Source of the DNA: Crambe crambe
Taxonomy: Eukaryota > Porifera > Demospongiae > Poecilosclerida > Crambeidae
DNA length: 64,000 nucleotides
Assembly: GCA_963924555.1 (NCBI GenBank)
Contig: OZ004589.1
Span: 2,046,001 to 2,110,000 of the forward strand
Direction of reading: 5' to 3'
Each line of letters starts with the position of its first letter. The stretch's first letter is position 1. The notes beneath the pieces were generated by a model. That model did no database searches. It was given only the letters and a program-made list of their open reading frames with translations, and was not told the DNA's origin. Position numbers and translations under genes: made by a program. Below, in pieces: positions 10,069 through 27,154 of the stretch.

Positions 10069-11315
10069 CTAACTAAGCTGTGATGACAATAATTATATAG
10101 TTGCTAAGTAATTCGATATATAGTTGCTAAGTAACTACTGTAGCTTGTGTTCTTCTATGATGCATAGTGACTGCATTACAATTAAAATTACAGTGGTATC
10201 ACAAAGATATTCTTACCTGGCATCATATTAGCTAATTACAACTTGATAGTAATTGCCAGGGCAGAGATTCTCAAAAAAAAAAAGGCAGGAGATGTGGAAC
10301 AGTTTCTTCGTACCATGTAGCTAGCTATAGCTACTAATTCAATTGCTGAGCCAAGGTTAAAGGTCATACCTCTGCACTTTCATTTGCATCACAGGAACCT
10401 AGTGAAGAGGCAACCAGCACTGCAATGAATTCCAACCAGCTGCTTGGAAGTAGTGGGTCAAACTACCATCTTTGGAAGAGTCATATGTTAAACCTCCTCT
10501 GCCCTTGCATGTTAAGAGTCAGTTATGTTATTACTATACATAGGAGGTGTTAATACTAGAATGAACTGTCCCCTTCAACTCACTGGAGTCCATGATGAAG
10601 GCCCACGACTTCAAGACTAACTTAATTTAAGTGACTTAGAGGCGAAGGTTATGCTCCCAAGTTTCTGGCAATGGCAGTTGGGGCTTTGGGCCACCACCAA
10701 CCTGGAACTATGTCCTGCTTACACTAACTGTTCCCTTCAATCAACAAAGATGCATTCAAATCATTGTTGGATGCTTCAGGGAAAATCGTCATCTCCACCT
10801 CCCAGTGCATTTTTATGGCTAGGAGAGAAGTAGCTTGGAATGCCTCTCAACCCCTTACTTGTTAAACACTATTTATTAATTATATGTTTCACTTCATTTA
10901 GCCCTTGCCTAGACCATTCCTTACACAAATGGAACCTTGTTGCCCTAGGGTCATTTTTTGTCATTATTATTATTATCCTATACATTCACTTCTAGCTAAG
11001 AACTTGCCCCCCACCCCCACCCCTTCCTTATATTGTATACTCCAGCTATTTTGAAGATACAAAATCCATTAAGAAAGATTTCTGGGTCCTTTGCAATGAT
11101 CAACTACCACTTAGCTAAATTGGAAGAAATGGTAAAATCCACATGATCTGCATTATGTGGGTCCTTGCAATGGTCAACAACCACTTAGCTTAATCCATAA
11201 TAATGATCCATTAAAAGCAAGCTTTGAATATTATTTCATTTAGTGTGGACAACTATTATGTAACTAGAATATAGACCACTTTGGAGTCAAACTAACTGCT
11301 TATTAAACTCTCATT
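10069..11315. other. Array spacer
   Basis: Contains the conserved 3' block with ATTAAA-like signals (about 10,170), the decayed exon-like block near 10,398, a unique stretch (10,560-10,860) with only a 60-codon frame of no known family, a short run of the 75-bp minisatellite (about 11,040-11,200), and the type II upstream region (about 11,235-11,315). Confidence 0.5.
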
Positions 11316-12251
11316 ATGTCCCTTCTTGTTTTCTTCTTTCTTGCAAGTGTTCATCAATGTTCTTGTTTGCAAACAGTCTCTACACTTCCAGCTCGAGTCT
11401 CTCCAACTGTAGTTCAAGGAACAAAGAATGCAGTCTGTCCTTCTCTTGAAGTGATAAGTGAAAGAAGAAATGTCATGAAACGGGAAATTCGAGATCTCCT
11501 GCAGAATACTGTTAATCCTGAACTCACTAATCAATTTTATTCTCCTCCATGTTCATGTGGTGGTCCTGGAGAGTGGACTAGGATTGCCTTCCTCAACATG
11601 ACTGACCCCTCCCAACAATGTCCCACTAACTGGAATCTCATAACTTCCCCAGTTAGAGCCTGTGGTCGATCATCCACTGGTGCAAACACCTGCGATTCGG
11701 CCTTCTTTCCATCAAATGGTCATTCTTACTCACATGTGTGTGGAAGAATCATTGGATTTCAGCAAGGTTCTACAGATGCTTTTAGAGCATCAATTTTAGA
11801 CACCACTACTGGCTTGGGGAATGCATACATGGATGGTGTCTCCCTCACACATGGTGCTGCAGGTTCACGACAGCATATTTGGTCATTTGTATCTGCTTTG
11901 TACGAAAATGATTCATATAGATTATCCACAAAAAACACTTGTCCTTGCACTGGCACAAAGGCTACCTGGCCACATCGAATACCTTCTTTTGTCGGCAATA
12001 ATTACTTGTGTGACACTGGGAACACTGGACCAGGATACAACCTAACCACAGTGTATGCAGACGACCCTTTATGGGATGGCCAAGGATGTGCCTCTACTAG
12101 TACCTGCTGTCAGTTCAACAACCCTCCATGGATCTGCACTACACTTCCAGAACAAACAAGTGATGATATTGAATTCCGAATCTGTGGCGATTATCCTCGT
12201 GATACTGATGAAGATACATTGGTTAATTTTATTGATTTCTACATTCAGTAG
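11316..12251 (+). CDS. Secreted cysteine-rich protein, array copy 3 (311 aa)
   Basis: Intact single-exon family member. Signal peptide MSLLVFFFLASVHQCSC; helical segment EVISERRNVMKREIRDLLQN, more basic than in the other copies; conserved domain from CSCGGPGEWTRIAFLNMTD to FIDFYIQ with all family cysteines. The loop after STDAF reads RASILDTTTGLGNAYMDG and the loop before the CPC pair reads SYRLSTKNTCPC, which is shared with the degenerate copy at 15.9 kb and marks these two as sister copies. Export and N-glycosylation are predicted; function is unknown. The upstream region is type II. Confidence 0.9.
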   Translation: MSLLVFFFLASVHQCSCLQTVSTLPARVSPTVVQGTKNAVCPSLEVISERRNVMKREIRDLLQNTVNPELTNQFYSPPCSCGGPGEWTRIAFLNMTDPSQQCPTNWNLITSPVRACGRSSTGANTCDSAFFPSNGHSYSHVCGRIIGFQQGSTDAFRASILDTTTGLGNAYMDGVSLTHGAAGSRQHIWSFVSALYENDSYRLSTKNTCPCTGTKATWPHRIPSFVGNNYLCDTGNTGPGYNLTTVYADDPLWDGQGCASTSTCCQFNNPPWICTTLPEQTSDDIEFRICGDYPRDTDEDTLVNFIDFYIQ

Positions 12252-13077
12252 CTAACTGAACTGTGATGACAATATGTATAGTTTCTAACTGCTGTAGCCT
12301 GTATGTGTTCCTCTATATAATAGATGCATAGTGAGTGTGTTTATTATAACTACATTATAATTAAAATCACAGTATAGTATCACAAAGTCCTTAGCTGGCA
12401 TCATTATACCACTTGATAGTAATTGCCAGGGTCATGCAAGCAGAGATTCTCAGGCTTGAGACGTGAAATAGAGAGAAAAAGAAGTACGTAGCTAGTACTA
12501 AGTTTTCTTTGAGCCAGGGTTAAAGGTCATGCCTCAATCTGCACTTTCATTTGAATCACAGGAACCCCAGTGAAGAGGCGACCAGCACTGGCAATGAATT
12601 CCAACCAGTTGCTTGGGAGCAGTGGGTCATGCTACCATCTTTGGAAGAATCATACATTAAATCTTCTCTGCCATTGCATGTTAAAGAATCTGCTAGTTAT
12701 ATAATTATATTGCTATTTTGAAGATATGAAATCCATTAAGAAAGTTATCTGGGTCCTTTGCAATGGTCAATAACCACTTAGCTAAATTGGAAGAAGTGGT
12801 AAAATCCACGATATGTGGGTCCTTAGCAATGGTCAACAACCATTTAGCTACGTAAATTGGGGTAAAATCCACATGATCTATGATAGTTATGTGGGTCCTT
12901 GCAATGATCAACAACTACTTAGCTAAATTGGAAGTAGCTTGTAATGATCAACAATTAGCCAAATCCATAATAATGATCCACTAAAAGCAAGCTTTGAATA
13001 TCATGTTCACCTAGTGTGGATAACTAGACTAGACCACTTTGGAGTTGAACTAACTGCTTGTTAAACTCTCATTAGCT
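12252..13077. other. Array spacer with 75-bp minisatellite
   Basis: Holds the conserved 3' spacer (GGCATCAT next to CACTTGATAG near 12,400, the empty-site form of the 6.2 kb insertion), the exon-like block near 12,561-12,690, three decayed minisatellite units (12,719-12,960) and a type II upstream region (about 13,005-13,077). Confidence 0.5.
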
Positions 13078-13255
13078 ATGTCTCTTCTTGTTTTCTTCTT
13101 TCTTGCAAGTGTTCATCACTGTTCTTGTTGCAAACAATTAACCTCTGCACTTCCATAGTGTGGACAACTATAGACCACTTTGGAGTCAAATTAATTGCTT
13201 ATTAAACTCATGATGTCTCTTCTTGTTTCCTTCTTTCTTGAAAGTGTCCATCCCA
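13078..13255 (+). pseudogene. Two 5' fragments of the secreted-protein gene
   Basis: Two successive starts of the family gene are present (MSLLVFFFLASVHH-like at about 13,078 and a second at about 13,212), each followed by only a few tens of bases of coding sequence. Between them lies a second type II upstream region. Neither has the conserved domain. From 13,131 to 13,333 the sequence is inverted relative to the sister copy at 17,184-17,391. Confidence 0.75.
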
Positions 13256-13384
13256 TGTTATTATTTTAGCTTGAATCAGCTATTTCTCGAATATGCTTTG
13301 TTTTAGCTATAATGGTTAGACTATCTCTACACCAAATTTCCAGACCATGAGACCAATAGTAGTCACGAGTTATGCCAAAGTTTA

Positions 13385-13525
13385 ACAAGTTAGTCTTTTA
13401 AAAAGACTAGGAATGCCTCGGCACGACTTCAGTGCAACCTTTATTATTATTAAACTTTATAAATAATGTGCACTAAGCAACATGGCTTATTGTAGTAAGG
13501 TGGGTATTTACACAGCTAGTATTCT
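13385..13525. repeat. Dispersed repeat, copy also at 61.6 kb
   Basis: About 140 bp from AAGACTAGGAATGCCTC to TTACACAGCTAGTA match 61,583-61,722 with few changes. At 61.6 kb the repeat continues within about 70 bp into a short end sequence with TCGCCTTTGGCACT, which here lies 1.6 kb away near 15,145. This copy may therefore be a longer element of the same family spanning about 13.39-15.19 kb. Confidence 0.6.
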
Positions 13526-13897
13526 TGTTGTTCAAACTGCCGTTTTGAATGATTCTCACGCATATAACTTGATTGAAGTATGTCTGGGATTCTTTCATTA
13601 GATTCTCCTTCAACATGGCTCTCTCTAAGTCTTTGGCACTTCAAATGATCACCTAGTTCATGTACATTGCAATCTCTGTTTTGCTGTCTTCTCTGCATGG
13701 GCTTGATTTGTTGGCAAAGACGGCCAAGAAGCATCACGGTGTAGCATTACTGCGTAGTGACTGTGAGCCTGAGCTTGTCTGTTTGTAACGTGGCTCTGTT
13801 ATTTTTGTTCATTGCTGTCTTTTAGTCAGTTCTCTGCATGGGCTTGATTTGTTGGAAAAGAGCGCTATTATTACGTATCATCATAGATCGATTTATT

Positions 13898-14166
13898 ACA
13901 AGTAAAGAAAAAAAATTTATTCTAATAAATGAAGGTGATGTAGGGATGACTAGTTAACTGGTCAAAAAAGAGTTGGAACAAGAGCTGAATAGATGACTGC
14001 AAGGATGAAGTCGAATGTGGGTACGTCACACTAGTGACTGCACCTGGATTCGACTTCATCCTTGCAGTCATCTATTCAGCTCTTGTTCCAACTCTTTTTT
14101 GACCAGTTAACTAGTCATCCCTACATCACCTTCATTTATTAGAATAAATGTTTTTTTCTTTACTTG
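13898..14166. mobile_element. Long hairpin MITE
   Basis: A near-perfect palindrome with arms of about 118 bp (left from ACAAGTAAAG, right to CTTTACTTGT) and a loop of roughly 30 bp around 14,019-14,048. Phrases such as AAATGAAGGTGATGTAGGGA resemble the hairpin parts of the elements at 52.8 and 60.5 kb (AAATGAAAGAGTGATGTAGG), suggesting a shared family. Confidence 0.8.
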
Positions 14167-15118
14167 TTTCTTTTATTTTTTAAAAAAATAGAATTCTTTT
14201 TGCAGGAGGTCATTAGAGCATCTATTATGAATACCTCATTATAGCTGCTTGTTATGATTATTGTTCAGTAGGAAGTAGTTAGTGTTTTTTTTCCTCCTTA
14301 TTATAACTGTTTTTATTATGCTGGTTCATAGAGTGGTAGGTGAAGGAGGCAAGGTAACTGTAGCTGTTCTTGTTTCATGAAATTCAATTTTCATAGCTCT
14401 TGTATTGCAATCCTGGATCACAACCAAGCCTGAATTAAAATCTTCTAACTAGCTGAGCTCATAGATAAAAGAAGGGAGAAGGGCTAGGGCTAGGGCAGGC
14501 TAGGGAGCCTGCTTTCGTTTCTAAATAATGCACAACTCACTGGCAGATTATGAGCTCGAGTAAGCTTAGGTCTACCATTCAAAATTTACACGCTGTCCTT
14601 ACAGTTCTAGCTAGTAATAGCTAGCTTAGAGCTGACTATATTATTCTGCTCTATCTCTATGGTCGAAATGGCTTTTTGCTTCGAGAGTCATGGCAACTAT
14701 CGTTTGTTACGCATGCGCGTTATGTTCAATTTCTTTGGTTGTATAGTCCCTGTACTAAGAGAGCGGCTTTTTTCTGAGTGAACTAGAGGCTAAACCGATG
14801 CCACACTGCACTAGTCGGGGTAAAATGCTACACATTCATATATAGAACATAGCCATAACGCGGCCCAATTTTTCTCCACATCGTGCCATTATTATGAAGA
14901 ATATGATGATTAAGAACATGAAGAATAAGAAATCATGAATATGCACGCTTTTATTGCTCTTCCGTGTTGACGGTTTCAGTCTCCAAAATTCTCCTGCATG
15001 ATAAGAATGTGCATAAAATACAGGGTAAGCAGTCATAGCAGCTACAACTTACTATTTTCTGAGTAAATCCAACTGCATCTAGTATTAGTCCTATATAGGG
15101 TCATAGGTCATCCCTACA
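14167..15118. other. Spacer, probably interior of a longer repeat
   Basis: AT-rich DNA with a short GGGCTA repeat near 14,483. Open frames are below 70 codons and unrecognised. It may be the interior of the 13.39-15.19 kb element. Confidence 0.35.
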
Positions 15119-15185
15119 TAGAGAGCGCTACCGCGCTCTCTGATAGTCGCCTTTGGCACTGTGCCTCGGCGCTCCGGTGCCGAGA
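15119..15185. repeat. Terminal palindrome pair of a repeat family
   Basis: AGAGAGCGCTACCGCGCTCT forms a perfect short hairpin and is followed by TCGCCTTTGGCACT and a second hairpin around GTGCCTCGGCGC. The first palindrome recurs, with matched changes in both arms, at about 53,716-53,738, 59,545-59,567 and 62,614-62,636. These are likely element ends of one family. Confidence 0.6.
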
Positions 15186-15883
15186 CAAAAAGGGCAGGAG
15201 ATCTGAAATAGTTTCTTTGTAGGTGGCCATGTAGCTAGCTATAATAGCTACTAATTCAATTGCTGAGCCAAGGTTAAAGGTCATGCCTCTACACTTTCAT
15301 TTGCATCACTGGAACCTAGTGAAGAGGCTACCAGCACTGGCAATGATTCCAACCAGCTGCTTAGAAGTAGTACTTTTTAAAGAATCATACGCATGTTAAG
15401 AGTCTGAAAAAAAGCAGTTATGCTATACATAGCTAGCTATTATTAATACAGTCAGTGGCAGAGCGACTGGTCAGGTTTGTCAGGTTTCAACCTGACCATT
15501 TTTTCACTCTGAATGCTTTCCTCTTGAAAATTGATTTTGCTAATGTAAGGCGTACTACCCCTAGAATGCATCAGCTTCAATCTACTAAAAAGCTCTAGAG
15601 CCAAAAATTTTCTGGGTGGCATGCCCCCAGAGTCTGAGACCCACAGAGTCTGAGACCCACCTGGTGCACCATGTAGTCAAAATACCTGACCACTTCATTT
15701 TTTGTCACTTCATTTTTTATCACTCCACCCCTGATTATAATTATATACTTCAGTTATACAATATTAGTTATCTGGGTCCTTTGCAATGGTCAATAACCAC
15801 TTAGATAATTGGTCAAATCTACATAATCCATGATATCATGTGGGTCCTTGTAATGGTCAACAACCACTTAGCAAACCACTCTG
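15186..15883. other. Array spacer with unrelated insertion-like segment
   Basis: The conserved 3' spacer (15,190-15,400) is followed by a segment (about 15,450-15,740) with transposon-like ends (TCAGTGGCAGAGCGACTGG, later CACTCCACCCCTGA) and then two units of the 75-bp minisatellite (15,770-15,880). No coding content. Confidence 0.4.
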
Positions 15884-16700
15884 CACTTCCAGCTCGAGTC
15901 TCTCCAGCTGTAGTTCAAGGAACAGAGCATGGAGTCTGTCCTTCTCTTGAAGTGATAAGTGAAAGAAGAAATATGTCATGAAACGGGAAATTCGAGATCT
16001 CCTGCAGTATACTGTTAATCCTGAACTCACTAATCAAAATTATTCTCCTCCATGTTCATGTGGTGGTCCTGGAGAGTGGACTAGGATTGCCTTCCTCAAC
16101 ATGACTGACCCCTCCCAACAATGTCCCACTAACTGGAATCTCATAACTTCCCCAGTCAGAGCCTGTGGTCGATCATCCACTGGTGCAAACACCTGCGATT
16201 CAGCCTTCTTTCCATCAAATGGTCATTCCTACTCACATGTGTGTGGAAGAATGATTGAATTTCAGCAAGGTTCTACAGATACTTTTAGAGCATCAATTTT
16301 AAACTCCCCCACACATGGTGCTGCAGGTTCACAACAGCATATTTGGTCATTTGTATCTGCTTTGTACGAAAATGATTCATATAGATTATCCACAAAAAAC
16401 ACTTGTCTTGCACTGGAACCAAAGCTAACTGGCCACATCAAATACCTTCTTTTGTCGGCAATAATTACTTGTACGTGTGACACTGGGAACACTGGACCAG
16501 GATACAACCGAATCACAGTGTATGCAGACGATGGGATGGCCAAGGATGTGGCTCTACTAGCACCTGCTGTCAGTTCAACACTTCCAGAACAAACAAGTGA
16601 TGACATTGAATTCCGGATCTGTGACGATTATCCTCGTGATACTGATGAAGACACATTGGTTAATTTTTTTGATTTCTACATTCAGTATGTAGCTAACTAA
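15884..16700 (+). pseudogene. Degenerate array copy with compensating indels
   Basis: The signal peptide and type II promoter are absent and the copy starts inside the mature region. A 2-bp insertion breaks the frame near 15,972, after which a 240-codon frame runs from 15,978. Relative to intact copies it has an in-frame loss of the AYMDGVSL region, a 1-bp loss before the CPC motif offset by a 4-bp gain about 60 bp later (shifting some 20 residues), and two further deletions that remove the DPLW and CCQFNNPPW motifs but restore frame. The C-terminus (EDTLVNFFDFYIQ) is still recognisable. It is a sister of the copy at 11,316. Confidence 0.8.
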
Positions 16701-17130
16701 CTTAGCTGTGATGACAATATGTAGTTGCTAACTGCTGTAGTCTGTGTTCCCCTATATAATAGATGCATAGTGAGTGTGTTTATCACAGTTAAAATCACGA
16801 TACATATATTATCACAAAGTCCTTGCTGGCATCATATTACCACTTGATAGTAGTTGCCAGGGTCACGGAAGCAGAGATTCTCAGGCGTGAGATGTGAAAC
16901 AGAGAGAAAAAGAAGTAGCTAGCTAGCTAGTACTAAGTTTTTCTTTGTAGTAATTCAAATTTCTTTGAGCCAGGGTTAAAGGTCATAATGGTCAACAACC
17001 ACTTAGCCAAATCCATAATAATGTTCCATTAGCTAAAAGCAAGCTTTGAATATCATGTTCACTTAGTGTGGACAACTAGACTAGATCACTTGGAAGTCTA
17101 ACTAACTGCTTATTAAACTCTCATTAGCTA

Positions 17131-17391
17131 TGTCTCTTCTCGTTTTCTTCTTTCTTGCAAGTATTCATCACTGTTCTTGTTGCGGTGTAGAGATAGTCTA
17201 ACCATCATAGAACGTTTGGATCAAAGCATATAGATAGCTGATTCAAGCTAAATAATATTAAACATTTGCAAGAAAGAAGGAAACAAGAAGAGACATTATG
17301 AGAGTTTAATAAGCAATTAATTTGACTCCAAAGTGGTCTATAATAATTATTGTCCACACTATGGAAGTGCAGAAGTTGTTTGCAAATTTCC
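17131..17391 (+). pseudogene. 5' gene fragment with inverted tail
   Basis: A type II upstream region and the first 17 or so codons of the secreted-protein gene (17,131-17,182) run directly into a 208-bp segment (17,184-17,391) that is the reverse complement of 13,131-13,333. That segment includes an antisense start of the family gene. After it, sequence matches 13,334 onward in direct orientation. This is a decayed duplicate of the 13.1 kb fragment with an in-place inversion. Confidence 0.75.
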
Positions 17392-17589
17392 AGACCATGA
17401 GACCACTAGTAGTCACAAGTTATGGTAAGCCAAAGTGGCAAAAAGCACCTAATATTTGAATTCTACTTTGGACTATCAGGAGTATTTTCCACACTACAGC
17501 CCATGTATGGGGAATCTTTGGACAGCAAGATTTGTATGCTAACTTGCCTATTTCACTACAAAAACATGGTACTTGGTAGGGAGGAGTGC

Positions 17590-17709
17590 AGTGATTCACT
17601 TCCTGTGTCATTTTTGTATTTCCATTTTTGTTTGTATTTAATAGTGATTTCGTGGATTTATTTTTATTGAATTGACTAAAATAATTTAGCTAGTCATCTG
17701 GCTGCAATA
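17590..17709 (+). promoter_or_regulatory. Type I upstream region of array gene at 17.7 kb
   Basis: Closely matches 4960-5086 up to the start codon, with the same TTTATTTTTATTGAATTGAC and TCATCTGGCTGCAATA phrases and a small insertion before the latter. It supports type I copies forming a separate subfamily at the two ends of the array. Confidence 0.5.
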
Positions 17710-18645
17710 ATGTCTCTTCTTGTTTTCTTCATTTTTGCAAGTGCTCATTACTGTTATTGTTCCCAACAAACCTCTGTACTTCCAGCTCAAGTCTCTCCAG
17801 CTGTAGTTCAAGGAACAGAGCATGGAATCTGTCCTTCTCTCGAAGTGATGAGTGCACAAAGAAATGTCTTGAAACAGGAAATTCGAAATCTCCTACAGAA
17901 CACTGTTAATCCTGAACTCACTAATCGAAATCGTCTTCCTCCTCCATGTTCATGTGGTGGTCCTGGAGAGTGGACTAGGATTGCCTTCCTCAACATGACT
18001 AATCACTCCCAACAATGTCCCACTAACTGGAATCTTATAACTTCCCCAGTTAGAGCCTGTGGTCGATCATCCACTGGTGCAAACACCTGCGATTCAGCCT
18101 TCTTTCCATCAAATGGTCGTCTGTACTCACATGTGTGTGGAAGAATCATTGGATTTCAACAAGGCACTACAGATGCTTTTCATGCATCAATTTCAGGCAC
18201 CGCTACTGGCTTGGGGAATGCATACATGGATGGTGTCTCCCTCACACATGGTGCTGCAGGTTCACAACAGCATATTTGGTCATTTGTATCTGCTCTGTAT
18301 GAAAATGACCCAAATCAAGCATCGACAGCTATTTGTCCTTGCACTAGCTCCAAAACTAACTGGCCACATCAAATACCTTCTTTTGTCGGCAATAATTACT
18401 TGTGTGACACTGGGAACACTGGACCAGGATATAACCTAACCACAGTGTACGCAGACGACCCTTTATGGGATGGCCAAGGATGTGGTCCTACTAGCACCTG
18501 CTGTCAGTTTAACAACCCTCCATGGATCTGCACTACACTTCCAGAACAAACAAGTGATGATATTGAATTCCGGATCTGTGGCAATCAACCTCGTGATATT
18601 GATGAAGATACATTGGTTAATCTCATCGATTTCTACATTCAGTAG
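17710..18645 (+). CDS. Secreted cysteine-rich protein, array copy 4 (311 aa)
   Basis: Intact single-exon family member with a slightly different signal peptide (MSLLVFFIFASAHYCYC). Helical segment EVMSAQRNVLKQEIRNLLQN, the full cysteine set and the C-terminal FYIQ. The loop before the CPC pair (NQASTAICPCTSSKTNW) is the same as in the gene at 5087, matching their shared type I upstream region. The NMTN and NLT sites suggest N-glycosylation. It is the last array member; the - strand cystathionine gamma-lyase gene follows 0.9 kb downstream, tail to tail. Confidence 0.9.
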   Translation: MSLLVFFIFASAHYCYCSQQTSVLPAQVSPAVVQGTEHGICPSLEVMSAQRNVLKQEIRNLLQNTVNPELTNRNRLPPPCSCGGPGEWTRIAFLNMTNHSQQCPTNWNLITSPVRACGRSSTGANTCDSAFFPSNGRLYSHVCGRIIGFQQGTTDAFHASISGTATGLGNAYMDGVSLTHGAAGSQQHIWSFVSALYENDPNQASTAICPCTSSKTNWPHQIPSFVGNNYLCDTGNTGPGYNLTTVYADDPLWDGQGCGPTSTCCQFNNPPWICTTLPEQTSDDIEFRICGNQPRDIDEDTLVNLIDFYIQ

Positions 18646-19412
18646 CTAACTACATTACTAAGCTGTGATTACAATAGTTTTATAACTAACTAATGTAGCC
18701 GGTGTTCCTCTAGTTAGAAACTGATGCACTTCATTATATAATTGTCAATAGTCCTTACATACAGTACCACTTGACAGAGCCTCCAACTATACTGATTCAT
18801 TAGTATTTTTACTGTAATTTAACCAAAAATAGCTATACACATTTTTATATATAAAATGGCTGAAAATACTGAAATTCATGGTAAAATACTGAAAATGGGA
18901 GCATTTTATACTGAAATCAAACTTCATAGGTTGGAGGCACTGACTTGATAATAGATTAATAGCTAATTGCCAGGGTCATGAAAGCAGAGATTCTCGAGAA
19001 AAGGGTGTGAGATATGAGAAAAGAAGTACTACTGTAGCCTGTCTTCCTCTACAAATATTTACCTCATTTATTTGAGCATTCTTACTGAACCTAATGTGTG
19101 TCAGGGCTTGTTACCATAAGAATGTTCTGGGCTAGAGCCAACTGGAATTTGATTAGACCCAAGTCATGTGGTCAGCACTAAATTGTTTAGATTAGCTCTA
19201 TGTGTTTTAATGCATGGTGCACTCGAATGATGCTATAAATGCTAATGCACTCATCTTCAGCTTGTGCATTATATTCACTGCATTAAAATACTTAGAGCTA
19301 GATAAGAGTGAACTAAATATTACTTAACATGTAGCTAGTTAAGTAATGACATCATACCAGATATCACAATAACAGATTTGCAATAAAAAAGAGAGATACT
19401 GTTAATCAACAA
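18646..19412. other. Spacer between array and CTH gene
   Basis: Decayed array 3' spacer (a partial copy of the GCCAGGGTCATG phrase near 18,970) and AT-rich DNA. Nothing coding is visible. Confidence 0.4.
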
Positions 19413-19418
19413 TTTATT
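19413..19418 (-). terminator. Candidate poly(A) signal of the CTH gene
   Basis: AATAAA on the - strand about 150 bp after the CTH stop codon (19,566). Position and strand fit; no transcript evidence is available. Confidence 0.4.
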
Positions 19419-19565
19419 TAATTAAATAGTATTATTTTTCCACTTGCTCCACTTGCTATGTAGAATACTAATTATTGGCAGGCCTGGAGGGGGAAAAAAG
19501 AAGAAGTATTACATATGAACTTTCCAAATGATGTGTCATGGTCTCAATCTGGAGTTTATCCACTC

Positions 19566-26839
<7,274 letters not shown>

Positions 26840-27154
26840 TATTTTGAAGTTCTAGGGATACTCTCGAGTTATGTGTTTCTGTATTAACTCAATAGGCTTT
26901 TTATAGCTACAGATCTAACAAGAGCTCTAGAGCTACTGCCGGTATACACGCAAGCAACTATAATACTAAATAGGGTCATATCCTCTCTCACACCTCTGCC
27001 ACGCCCCTCGTGAGCCGTGAGCACACCCCATCCCCTTTGACCTCCAGCAAGTTTAGTTAGCTTCCTGCATGAAATCATTGTCTATAATGAATGGAGCTTT
27101 CATTTTTCGTTGTGTTTTGCTGGAAGAAAGGATTCGCTAACTGATAAAGTCGCC
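26840..27154. promoter_or_regulatory. Divergent promoter interval, CTH / LTN1
   Basis: The start codons of CTH (- strand, 26,839) and LTN1 (+ strand, 27,155) are head to head and 315 bp apart, so both promoters must lie in or close to this interval. A shared bidirectional promoter is plausible. No individual element is assigned. Confidence 0.6.
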
